DNA of 64,000 nt, from the NCBI GenBank assembly GCA_024516035.1, contig CM044955.1, forward strand, positions 41,140,556 through 41,204,555, read 5' to 3'. Below are positions 1 to 11,800 of the stretch, piece by piece; the first letter of the stretch is position 1; every line of letters starts with the position of its first letter. Source of the DNA: Bactericera cockerelli. Its lineage: Eukaryota > Arthropoda > Insecta > Hemiptera > Triozidae. The notes below the pieces were generated by a model, which saw only the letters and a list, made by a program, of their open reading frames with translations, did not search any database and was not told where the DNA came from. Position numbers and translations under genes: made by a program.

Positions 1-339
1 GTATTTTAGAAATACCTATTTGTGTTTGAAAAAAAAAAAAAAAAATATAAACAATTCTGTGCGGCTTCCGTTTCAGTGAGAAGTAGCCTCGGCTTAAAAT
101 ATCAAACCCAATTAATGTAAACAGAGGAAAAGAAAAACGGACTATTTAAGACTGAAAATCTTATGCACATTTAGTACATGAGCAGTGACCACAGCTAAAA
201 GAGGCAAAAAGCTCAAGTTCAGTCTTTAGATAGATGAGCTAATTTTGTTCAAGATTCACTTTCTCTCATAGAGTGGTTTTTTGACAGAGAGGTACGAATT
301 TACTGCGAAATACTGGCATTGGAAATTCACTAATGAAGT

Positions 340-500
340 TTAATCTGACCTCAGAAGCTTAACCGTTAAAAATTGTTCAGGCAACGGACTCGTAACTGCG
401 TGTTGAGTGGTTCGAGTCTCAAGTATAGAGAATTTTTAATACGACAGGTTTGTGTAACACTATCATACACTCTTATAATTAACACAAATATGGTAGTAAA
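340..500 (+). repeat. SINE-like tRNA-derived repeat, family B (degraded)
   Basis: A tRNA-like head with a B-box-like GGTTCGAGTCTC near 409 is followed by a tail containing TTAACACAAATATGG. The same head and tail order recurs at 4618-4760 and, on the minus strand, at 19010-19185, 27493-27638 and 41284-41416. This copy is the most diverged. Confidence 0.45.
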
Positions 501-3500
501 AAAAGAGATCAATAATAAACTCACAGGCAGAAGAGCAGTTTAATATACAAGGTCTTTCAGTAATAATAAGTAGACTACTTAGAAACCAAATTCACTACAG
601 AACAAACCTCAAATTCAAAAAGTTATTATATAATTTTTCACTGACTAGTGCAAGTTTGAGTGATTGTTCACCAGATGAACCAAACATTGAAATGAGCGAT
701 AGAACATGAGTGAATTTCGCACTTGTTAATAAAGCGCCAATCCGCCTGCGAAGATAAGAATTGAGATAGAGGGTGTTGGGGAGAGGATACTCAAAGATAG
801 CACAGGCATAATTATCTCTGAGTGCCAATCTTGTGTATTTTTGTGAACATGAACAAGATAATCACGAGAAAACAATTGGGTATCTCGAGATTAAAGCGGA
901 TTTCTGCAAGCCTATAGTGTTTTAAAAATTGACATTATGAAGCCTCTGCACCTGTACATACAAGGGTCATTGACTTAGGTTAAAAAACACCAAGAAAATC
1001 CAAGTATTATGCAAGTATTAATTGCCTAGAACTTGATTTACAACCTGGAAACACCCACAGAAATTACTCAAGTTTAAAATATTGAAAATTTTAATGGAAA
1101 ATTAAGTTTAATGGTACGCGGCTATAGGTAATAATTTCTTAGAGGCACCCTGAAGAACTTCAATATTGAATAATCTTCACTCACGATCAGATCAGCACAA
1201 GGCTAGGCCACTTATATGGATAATCACACTTATTGAACCTGGCCAGGGTAATACCCGTCCCAATTACACGATAGCATAATAATAATTATTCTCGTATGTG
1301 TGTCATTGCATTTTAAACGTCAGACGATAACAGACCAAGTATTTCCAGTTTAAAGTAGAAACAATATTATCATTGGACAAATAATGTGTTTTATTTAACA
1401 TTGATGTAGTTTTCAAGGAGTATAGACTATAGGTACCTCACAGCATTTCGAGTTAACACGATAACAGATTAATTTTTTTAACAGATAATTAATAGCATGT
1501 GTGATCACTTGATCGTCGAGGATGACAGAATTTAGACTATCAATTTTAGAGCACTCAGAATATAGAACGCTCCAATATGCCACCTATTCAATAGACTGTT
1601 TTATTAGTGATTAGTGGTGTTTGAATAGAAATGTTCGGTAGATGAGTGACTATTATTTTTTTTAAATACTCCTACCTATATTAATGTAGTTCTTGCTAGG
1701 GTATAATTATATTAATCGAGATGTAGGTATTGACATCAAGTCAGAATTTATTGAAAGAGCAATTTTGTAGGTTATTTTCTAATATACACAAGTAATTATA
1801 AGGAGAATAAGAGCATGGGAAAACGTCCCACTTATAATATCATCCATTTTATTATGACGTTACCTTCGAGTGATTTTACAGTTTCCACAACTTATTTCAA
1901 CATTCCTCTACAAGGATTTACCTTCATTTGAACGTCAAATTGATATTAGGTTTTGAGTTTTAAATATTAGGCACCTATTAGTTATAAAACTTTTTATTGA
2001 CTAAAAGTAGGTCAAAGCTCAATTGAACAATATTATCATGATTATAGAAGAGATGAAATCTTTTTATACTTACTGAATGTTTTTTTAGTGGATAAAATAT
2101 AATTTAAAAGCTGTGAAAACTTACTTGATCCAGTACGAATAAAACATGCAACCGACGCTAGTCACTAACACAACATGCATGTGTCTCTGTCAATTAAATC
2201 AAAAGTGATGAAGTTTTTATAAACTCCGTCATCAGTTTGCAATCAGTCAGTGGTGACTTTCAGGGGTCACTTTTTGTAGTACACCCTGCTGTCACTATTA
2301 TCTAAAAGTCGGGCGAACGTTTCAGGAATGGTGAATTAGGAACTGCATAAGCAATGGCATACGCCGCCGCGATTTCTGCTCTTTACTGAGTCCACTGGCC
2401 TACTTATTTATTCTCAAATAACGCTTTTGGAATAACAAAAGTCTATACCCACTTTTAGAAGATTAAAAACTTTTGCCGATGGTGGTATGTGAGCGCTTTC
2501 CAAGATATGTGCAAAAATGCTCTATTGAAGAAGAGCTTTTATGCCCTAAATTTCCATGCCATGGATGCTAGATAAAAAATGTGGTTTATCCTCAAGTACA
2601 GCTGTTTCTTTACCCTGGAAAAGCTTCTCACTGTACAACTGCCAGAGGTCTTGTGATTATCGACACACTTAAAACCGAATTATAACAGGGTTAAATTTAA
2701 GAAAGGCAGACTATCACTCAACTCGGGCTAGAGTGCCCTGTGATTTATTGAAACTCCGACAAGAGGGCGTCTCTGGCTTATCTTAACTTCAATCTTGTTT
2801 CATATTTTGGTCCTTAATTATGTCAAAATAAAAGTAGGTTATACCAAAAAATATAATTCTACTCTTATGATTATACCTATATGTCTATGCATATTTTATC
2901 AGACAGACTCTACAGACAGCCTAATTGGAACGAAACAATTTGGTATCGGCTAAAACTATTTGAACCTTGTCGAGTTGAATAATGGAAATTTGAAGGTTAA
3001 AAAATAAGAGGTAGGTAGGAATAAATATATTTATTACCTATAAACACTATGCACAACGTCAATTTCATTAACATTTGCTTAATATTTCTAATAGTTTGAA
3101 ATACTTTTTCTCATTTTCTGATATAGGTCCGAAAAATGTTGACTTTTTCGGTAATTTCTTTAAACATAGGTCCTACTTCATTTCTGGACAAATCTTCCAA
3201 TACAATCGGATTTTTAAACAGCCACTGGTACTTGCCAATTGTTGCCAATATTGTGTCAGACCTAATGAAAACCAGCGCCTGTGATTTAGCATCATAGGCC
3301 AGGCGTTATCACGAGTAGCACTATTAAGAATCAATTGATTCGGAACCCTCCACTCATTGTGTCGCGACTCCTAATTAAGACCGACTTTCTATAGTAGATG
3401 CAAGAAATTCAACATTATTCGAATAAAAAGTCGACTATGTATGACTTCAGATGCTGATTGTTAGCAGTCAAATTGAATAGGAAAAAATTGCTTTTACGTA

Positions 3501-3689
3501 GGTAATCATTAGAAGTTATTCAGAAAAGAGCGAGAAACTCAACTATGAAGAAACTTGTGTAGCTTTCGAAAATATAATATTGATAATATTCTTTAGTGGA
3601 AGGGAACCAATAGATAAGGTGAATGCTCAAGTAATTTTCCACCATCTTACCCTCAGAGTCGTATTTTGGGGGAACATACTGAATAGAAT

Positions 3690-3775
3690 AGAATAGAATA
3701 GAAATTACCTTGTTTATACTGCCGAGGTGAGACTGGAAAGTCCCTTTATTCCAGCAGTCTAAACAAGGTCTCTTG
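3690..3775. repeat. Dispersed repeat with GAATA units, copy 1
   Basis: Short tandem GAATA units run into a unique-looking body containing TATACTGCCGAGGT and TCCAGCAGTC. A second copy lies at about 11826-11915 in a TRPC intron. The superfamily is not recognised. Confidence 0.5.
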
Positions 3776-4003
3776 TTTATTTTCAAATTTAAATACACAT
3801 TTTGTACATACATTTAATATTCTTAAGTTTACATACATAAAAAAAACCTTGCTTAGGTTAGAAATAATTTAGGAGAAATCCAAACATTGGGTGGGATGTG
3901 ATCCAATTATCTATGATCTTGGTGAGATGATGGTTATTAGCAGAAAGATTAAGGACAGAGTCGACACAAACTAATTAACTTCCCACCAAACATAGGGTTC
4001 TAT

Positions 4004-4290
4004 GCGATTAGCTCAGTGGTTATAGCACTCGCTTGTCATGCGGAAGTTCCCGGTTCAAATCGGCCGTGCCGACAAAAATTTGTAGTCTTAATTTGGTTAC
4101 AATTGTTTGTAAGGGATACCTTCCGGTGCGCTCGTGTTGACCCAGCACCCAATTGGGAAGTATTGTGTCTCTTCTCGCCCATCAGAGGGGAGGCATACTA
4201 TGGGATGGGCAGGCTACAACACAGATCACAAGTGTCTACTCCTCTTTCATGGCTACGAAATAAAAACGGCTATGAAACACCCATATAATA
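4004..4290 (+). repeat. SINE, family A (tRNA-derived head)
   Basis: It begins with a pol III A box (TAGCTCAGTGGTTA) and has a B-box-like GGTTCAAATCG about 45 bases later. A tRNA-unrelated body follows (TACCTTCCGGTGCGCTCG, then CTTCTCGCCCATC) and the element ends in an A-rich tail. A second copy at 16142-16400 shares the whole layout. The ends of the tRNA-like part do not pair as an acceptor stem, so this is a SINE and not a tRNA gene. Confidence 0.8.
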
Positions 4291-4617
4291 AAAAAAAATA
4301 TCATTACCTATTCACACACAAAATGCGCTATTCAATCGAAGATACATTATGGTGATATTTTCCAAACATTTTAATAGAGTAAAGAGGTCTCCGATGAATT
4401 TTGACTGCAGCCCTGTGACTTTAATCCTGTCTTATAATATGTTCCTAAAACAGAATTATTAAACAAAGAAAAGCCGATGAAATTAAGAGGTACTTTGTTC
4501 AACTGTTGGCATAATGGGACAACCTGTCTTGCGATGACAGTCTAAATAAAGCACCACTTATACTCTCTTGGAGAAGCATTAGGTATTAGAAGTATAAATT
4601 AAATAAGCATACCGAAC

Positions 4618-4760
4618 TCATTAACTTGATCGATAACTCGGCAGACTTGTAACCTGGAGTTCGGTGGTTCGAGTTCCCAGAACGGTCATTTTTTTTAGTA
4701 GTGTGAGTTTTCAAAATAATTGTGATAGTAACACGAATATGAAAACATTAAAAAGCATGG
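4618..4760 (+). repeat. SINE-like repeat, family B
   Basis: The head TTGATCGATAACTCGGCAGA, a B-box-like GGTGGTTCGAGTTCCC and the tail GTAACACGAATATG match the minus-strand copies inside the Piezo gene. It is intergenic here. Confidence 0.65.
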
Positions 4761-5818
4761 TTGGTGGGGAGTTTACATCCTCGTCATGCTTACTTCCCAG
4801 CTCACTTCGACTAAATTGAAACACCATCAAACACCTACTTATCTACATAATGTATCATCAGCAAATCAAACAAGGCGTGATTTTCTCTTATACCTATCTA
4901 GGAGAAACTGTCTCAAGTCCACAACCATAGATTTAGTCTTAAGTCTCAAATCCTCTGTATCTTGGGGTAAAAACAAACCAAATTTTTCAGCTTTTACATT
5001 TCATTTATAATTTGTTATAGCCGATGTTCATCATGGACATTTGCTGCCCCAAAAAAAATATCTATCGATAAAATATATGAAAATTGTGAGAAACAAATTC
5101 ATGACCCACATCTAGAAATTTGGTTTGTGGTGCCCACTTGATTCTCAAAATGTTCATACTATTTTCAAAAGTGCATTTAAGTTACTGATTTGATATATAG
5201 CAATAAAAGTCATATATAATACAGAGTTGTAACGGTCATTGCACGCCAAAAAACATTTATTAATTTTAAAAAGAACAAGTTGAGTTTTATAGAATACTGT
5301 TAATCATTTATACGAATATGTTATATTAAAATTATTAGATAACTATGTTTTTGAATGTCCTTTGAACACCTTAAAAATATCCTTTGTCACATGAATCACA
5401 TTTCAAAAAAATACCGCTATTTTTTTACCATATTTTCTTATCCAAATTTGTAAAGTTTATTAGTGCGAGTTACAAGACGACGAGTTGGTGTGAAACTAAA
5501 GCCACTTCGCGAACGTCAAAGTCTGCCACGGCCACAATAATAAATTTACTACTAGTCTACCTACTGAATAGTTTTTTACATGATTTGTGTTGAACCACGG
5601 CAGTCACTGCTCATGTTGTCGTAGGTATGAGGTTACTGGGTGTCTCAAAACTAGAACCTGATTCTGTTGGAACATGTTGCACGTTTTACGCTCCAAGGCT
5701 TTCAATTTCTTCATACTATTCGACCACTACGAGTATATAGCGGAAGGCAAGAAGAACCATGAAGGTCGAGGGTGGATCTGTTATCATTAGCACTATTGAT
5801 GAAAATAGTGTGGCCGGA

Positions 5819-8800
5819 TTACCTATATTTTATTGTTTTATAGCCCAAAGAACAAAACAAGCTTTTATTTAAACCATTTAACGCCATATTCTGACTTTTT
5901 TTCAGATTTTCCAAAAGTTGAGCTTTTAAACGAGCATTTTCAAATACTAGCATATCTGAGCATATCTTGCAAAGTACAGATCCAATTGAGCTGAAATTTA
6001 GAGCTATGAGCTTTTTCAGTATCCAATCTGGACGTCTCAATAGATTTCTGGAATAAGAATTCCTAGAACTGATCCTTTCTGCATTTTTAACCTTCCACAA
6101 ATATTTCTTTGTCCCCACGTGCTATAGAAGAAAAAAAGGATCCATTTGTACCATTTTTTCATTGTTTCTATCCTTCGTAAATTAAGACAATGAAAAAGGG
6201 TCTCAACTGAAGGAGAGGATGCTTATTCATAGATATATTTTTTACCATATGACCTAACTAGCGGGCTGTCGCCCGCTTTGCGGGCCGAGGCATGGCCGTG
6301 AAAGCAAAAAATCCTTTTTCGCCAATGGCAGGTGTTGTAGTGGGAATTTCGAAAAATCCCGTCTTATTGCACATCTAGACTATAAGACAAAGCTACCTAC
6401 CAAATTTCAGCTTCCTAGGACTTACGGTTTGGGCTGTAGAGCGATGATCAGTCAGTGGTCAGTGGTCAGTGGTCAGTGAGTGTCTTTGACATTTATATAT
6501 TAAGATATTAAGATTTGTGATATTCTTCCATTCAACCTTTGGTGTCGCAACATAGGGATGATTACATAATCATCATACATACGAGTATGTATTTGTGTAT
6601 TTTATGGTAATTCTTATGAAGTGAGAAACAGTAGTGCATCAAATTAACTATCAATACATATCTACAAAATATTTTTCTTTCACCAGCACGGCCATGCCTT
6701 AATGAACGCACCGAACCGCAGGCCTAGTCGCAACGCGGCTAGTATTGTATATATTTATTGGTTTGTATATTAATTTATGAATTGTACAGAAATCAACACG
6801 GAGAAAAGTATAACATTGTATCTAAAAGGATGTTAATTTTAAGTTTCACGAAATTGATGCTGTTTTCCCGAAATGCTGACAGCTGGATTGCTGGGTTTTC
6901 TTCCTGAAATATCTCTGAGCCAGCAGGGACATGAGTTTGTTGAACTGGCTAGTATCCTCCGGACAGTCTCCCTGTGAAGGCTGGGTTTGCTGAAATAGTG
7001 GATGGTGTAAATGAGAACTCGGACATCTGAAGTTTTACTCTTTTATAGGTAGCAGATTTTTTTGTAGAAGTGGCCTTGAGATAAATTTAATAGTTCGTTA
7101 CCAGTTGCCTATTATCTGTATGATGGTTACCTAGGAAAATCTTTGAATACTTTGTTAGTTGCATTTTATTAGCTATAAGTCGGTGGATTCGTCAGGTATA
7201 GTAAAAATATTTCAATTTCATTGCAGATGTGAGCAGAGATATCTTAAATCAGGAGATGTCAACGTCAATCGCCTAGCACCTTCCCGATATTCTCCCAGGT
7301 GTACAATGTTCATTGTGTATATGTAGAATATCTCAGAAAAATACTAGTCACTTCAAAATCAAAGTGTATATTGCTCTCATGTATTAAAACTGTTAGCTTT
7401 TACATTAATTTTCATGTATATTAGAACATTTCATATTACCTTCTTCATTGTAAATCCTGGAGTGGTATCCTGCTGTTTGCAACCAGATTCTCGCACCAAG
7501 CGCATAGCGATGGCGATGATATTGAAGGGTGGAGGTGTTGCCACATCTGACATGAAGGAAAGGTAAACCTGCGACCGTCCAAACATCCACTCCGCGTCGG
7601 AGCTGTGAGAGCGCAGCAGGATCAGGGAAAGCATGTTCAGCATTATGATGACCATGAGGATTTCGAAAGCTACCGAAAACAGAAAATTAGCAGTGATCAA
7701 GATATTTCAATCATTGGTATGGAATGGTATGGCTAGTCTAATCCGATAGGTTCCGGCCCTAAATGTTGGAGCTCACAGTTATGAATCTTTTTGTTGTTGA
7801 TATAGTTGGGTATGATGCTTTCTAAGTTCCTAGCTTACCTATAATATGTAGTTAGTCGAAAGCAGCATATTCAGACTTGGTCTTGCCCAGGATCTAGAGG
7901 TCATTCAAAAGAGTAAATGTTTATTAGTATCGAAGTAACAGTACAGTACTGTACAGAGTAGCCTGCACTTGCAACGATTTGAGAGAGAGTGGCATAAAAA
8001 ATAAAAATATTTACATTTCAATTCGGTAACATTTTTGTTACAAAATTCAACTTGGATTTTGATTGTTGGCAAATGATTGAAATGATTTTTGATTATCAAC
8101 CTGGCAAACAGACCAAGATCGACGTAATTTTACTCTTACTGTGGATAGGAATATCTACTAACTATCAACAGAGGTAGTCGAGAATAAGTCGAGCATTGAT
8201 TTGATTAATAGAAAGTTTCTGATTCAATCAATACATGGTTCGTGAAACTGAAAGTCATATCATTTACATAATAGACTGTCGCCTGAAGAGAAATGCTCTT
8301 CTTCTTAAAATAGTGTTTGAAACAGGTCGAAATATTATTGATTTTTTTTAATAGACTTTGTGGTGTATATCCGAGAAGAGCAAGAGTGCAGAAAACTGTG
8401 TTCAGCATATTGCTTAGTTTGTAATTGGTTGTCACCTTCCGTCTGCTCATATAAAGTTCTCCTAATCTACCCAAACCTTTTGATAGGAAGATTTTTTCCA
8501 ATAGGCAATTAAAGAAAATAGTAAAACTTAGACAATGTCAGATATTTTGGAGCATGTTGGAAAGACACCTTTTATTGATTGGAAAATGCCCAAGAGAAAT
8601 TGAAATTGTCAACAAATTAGTTCCTAACTATTCCCAGAATCTTTTTTTTTTTTTAGTTTTTTTTTTTAACGTCGCTTTCAACTGCATGGTCATATCACGA
8701 CGGGGGTGTTACCCTCCATTCGCAGAAAACTCACAAACCTGCTACCCACATTAACCTCACCCAGCCTGGGTTGGGCCGGAATGCCAGCATCACGAAGTCT

Positions 8801-11800
8801 TCACCTCGCTGGACGTTGCTTAACTTCGGTGATCCAACGAGAACCGGTGCATTCAACGCGCCATCGACGCTGGCCAGAATCTTTTTGATTCACCCAATAT
8901 TAAGAAATACGAAATTTTCGCAATCTGAACACGACTCACCCGCAAACAAGAAGTAGCCAGTGAATTCGGTGAAGTAATGCTTATTGATGTAGTTGACATT
9001 GCTCTCGGTGTCGTTCATGTTCTCAATGATGACCGCCGGCGCATCCATGGAGGACATGCAGAAGATCGCCCAGAACAGCGTGCGAAATGTGTTCATCGGG
9101 TTTATGAAGGAGTCTTCTTGGCGTTTTACTATTTGTTCAGTTTCGGGGTCCACTTGCACCATACCCTCATAGTATTGATAGAGGCGACACAAGCCTAGAC
9201 GGATAACAAATTTCAGGACTTAAAGAATTTCAAGCTGAATCATAGTTGAAAGAATTTTAGTTGCTGATTTTTAAATTTATGTTTTGTTCGGGAGAGTTAG
9301 AAGGGGTTTTGACCTTGATAGGTGCAGTGGCATCTTCAATTCAAAGGAGTCAAGGTTAAGCGCCCTTCTATTTCTATCAAGCTATTTGTCCAATTAATTT
9401 TGGTTTACTTAAGGGAAATCCGAAATAACATCTAAAACCCAGTTAGAAATCCTTACCGACAGTAAAAGCCAACATGATGATACCAAAGAGTACACTGAAC
9501 TTCATGATGTCTTCAGTCATCTTGCCAACAGAAACCTGCGGAAAGACGAGATAAAAACTTGGTTATTTTTTATTTTGGCTCAATTTCACTTTCAATGGCT
9601 TGTATATTCGTAGTGCGATTCATTACTCACATTTGCTCTAATTTCTATCAAGGCGCTCACCAATCTACGAGTACTTCCATTTAATACTTGACGATGCTTA
9701 ACGTCAGTGTTAATTGGGGAACTCGTGTATTTCACAAAAATGATCTGTTAGTGGTTATCGATGAACAATTTTATGTAATAATTTTTTCTGGCATTCTGTA
9801 TTTATATGATTTTGTCTTAGGATTGTCCATTGAAATACTTTTTTTTATCAATAATGCACTGATTAAAGTGTTTCTTAATTAAATAAAATATACATTTGAC
9901 TAATCAAGTGTTTGAAAGATTCAAATTACCTGCATGGGACCGAGATCATAGCTCAGTTGACATAAGAACAACAAATGACAGAAAGACATAACTGTGGCAA
10001 TGGCAAACAAACTTTCAGCTACCAACGTAGGATCCAAGAAGTGCCAATATTTCCTCTCTAGATCTTCCTGATCATAAAGACGAACGCTGACGTAAGCAGC
10101 TACCCAGAACATGAAAGTCAGCACAAATAGCATACACTTGATGACTTCATAGACGTTCCAACGGACACGAAAAAAGCGTTTGGACCCTGAAAATAAATTA
10201 TGAATGTTTAACTTACCAATTCACAATGGACTCTCCAATTTAAAATAATATGTACCTACTCGAAGAAAAAAAAACTACTAGACCTTTCTAATAAAGAACT
10301 TCTAGACTTTTTTTGGGTAAATTATAACCTAAAGTCCGGTCTAGAGTTGAAACATCGCAATACTAGATCAAATAAATAATAATAGTTATTTTGTTTATTT
10401 TAAGTTAAAGTTCACCACAGATAGAAAAAAGTTTTATTCAGTAAGTTAATGAACTACACTTTTATAAAGAACTCACCTTGCAAATAACATCGATATGCAG
10501 CGTTACAAAGAAAAGACACCACATAGAGTATCAGCAAGAATTCTACACCAGAATGAGGAGGGCCTCTCTTGACCAACTTCTTATCCTGATTAGATTGATA
10601 CCACAGGAGCAACAGGAATATAACATACGATGCCATCGAATTGATCATGATATTAACAGGAATACCGTAGAACCGACCGCATCTAAAAAAAGTATAGACG
10701 GTGTTCTACTACTAATAATCAACTATAATGTACCTCTTTAGACTTGCACGCATGGTAACCTGGTTCATCCTTAGCAGGGTAGAAAAAAATCTGCTATTTA
10801 ATGAGTTTTCCGAGGTCCAATCATGGTCTCGTGAGTAAAAATGAGTAATTAGTTGTATCACAGGAACGACCAGTGGCAACATTACGAGCAAAAAAGAGGC
10901 ATTTGGGCTAATGATGTTTTCAGGAGTCTCATATTGACGTACTCTTTTTTTTTTTTTTTTTTTTTTGGCAGTGGACCAAAATAAGGTTCATACAGCCACC
11001 GTTTATTGTAATAATGAGACATGTAGGTACAAACTTAAGAAAAGTGTTTCACAGATATTAAAAAAGGTAATCAATGAAAGAAAACAAAAATAGAAAATTA
11101 TTTGCACCTTTTCTATCAATAGAGTTTAAAACTAGACCAAAGGCCAAAGGTAGGTATTTATTTATTTATAAACTCTTTATTAGTAGGTAGAACATATATA
11201 CAGAGAAATAATGGTACAAATTAAATATAACAATTGACAATATTAATAATATAAACAAGAAAATAAAATAAAATAATAATAAACAAAATATATACATATG
11301 TCCTAACTAAAGGGCGGGGTTATTATTTTTTTTTTCGACTATGTTCGGCTATGATGTATAAACTATCGTCGATAAATACCTACATAAGGAAAAATAAATT
11401 CATAGAATGATATCAAAACACTACATTTATACTTGAAAATCCTTTTGTTAATTTGAGAGGTATTAGCTCTTAGAAGCTCTTCAAAGCTTAGGAGAAGTAC
11501 TTTTGTATAAATGTTTCTTTATAAAGAAAATAAATAAAGAAACTATTGTTATTATTATTAGCAAGCAGGAAATAATACTAGCCTTGCTTTTCTAAAACAG
11601 AGGGTCACAAAGAAAATCCAGGGTAGCAGTAGGACACGAGACACAAGTATCAAGAGCTTGCACGGCAGCGAATACTTCTCCCACTGCATCCAGTTGCCGA
11701 GCCACACACAGTCCAGCACCTGCTGCACATTGGCCTGCGCCACTATCTCCTTCTGGCCGCAGTCCATGGCCACCACCAGGAGAGGGTACTTGAAGCGCGA

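Larger units (their letters stand above)
1..5818. other. Intergenic region left of the TRPC gene
   Basis: I recognise no protein-coding gene here. Open frames are short, lack family motifs and are interrupted in every direction. The stretch holds SINE-like tRNA-derived repeats (about 340-500, 4004-4290 and 4618-4760), a dispersed repeat beginning with tandem GAATA units (about 3690-3775) and homopolymer A tracts (from base 29). The part nearest 5818 should contain the 3' untranslated region of the TRPC gene on the minus strand; I could not fix its polyadenylation site. Confidence 0.6.

Noticed and set aside
595..5593. Several ORFs of 60-100 codons left of the TRPC gene
   Set aside because: No domain, no splice partners, low-complexity composition; expected by chance in AT-rich DNA.
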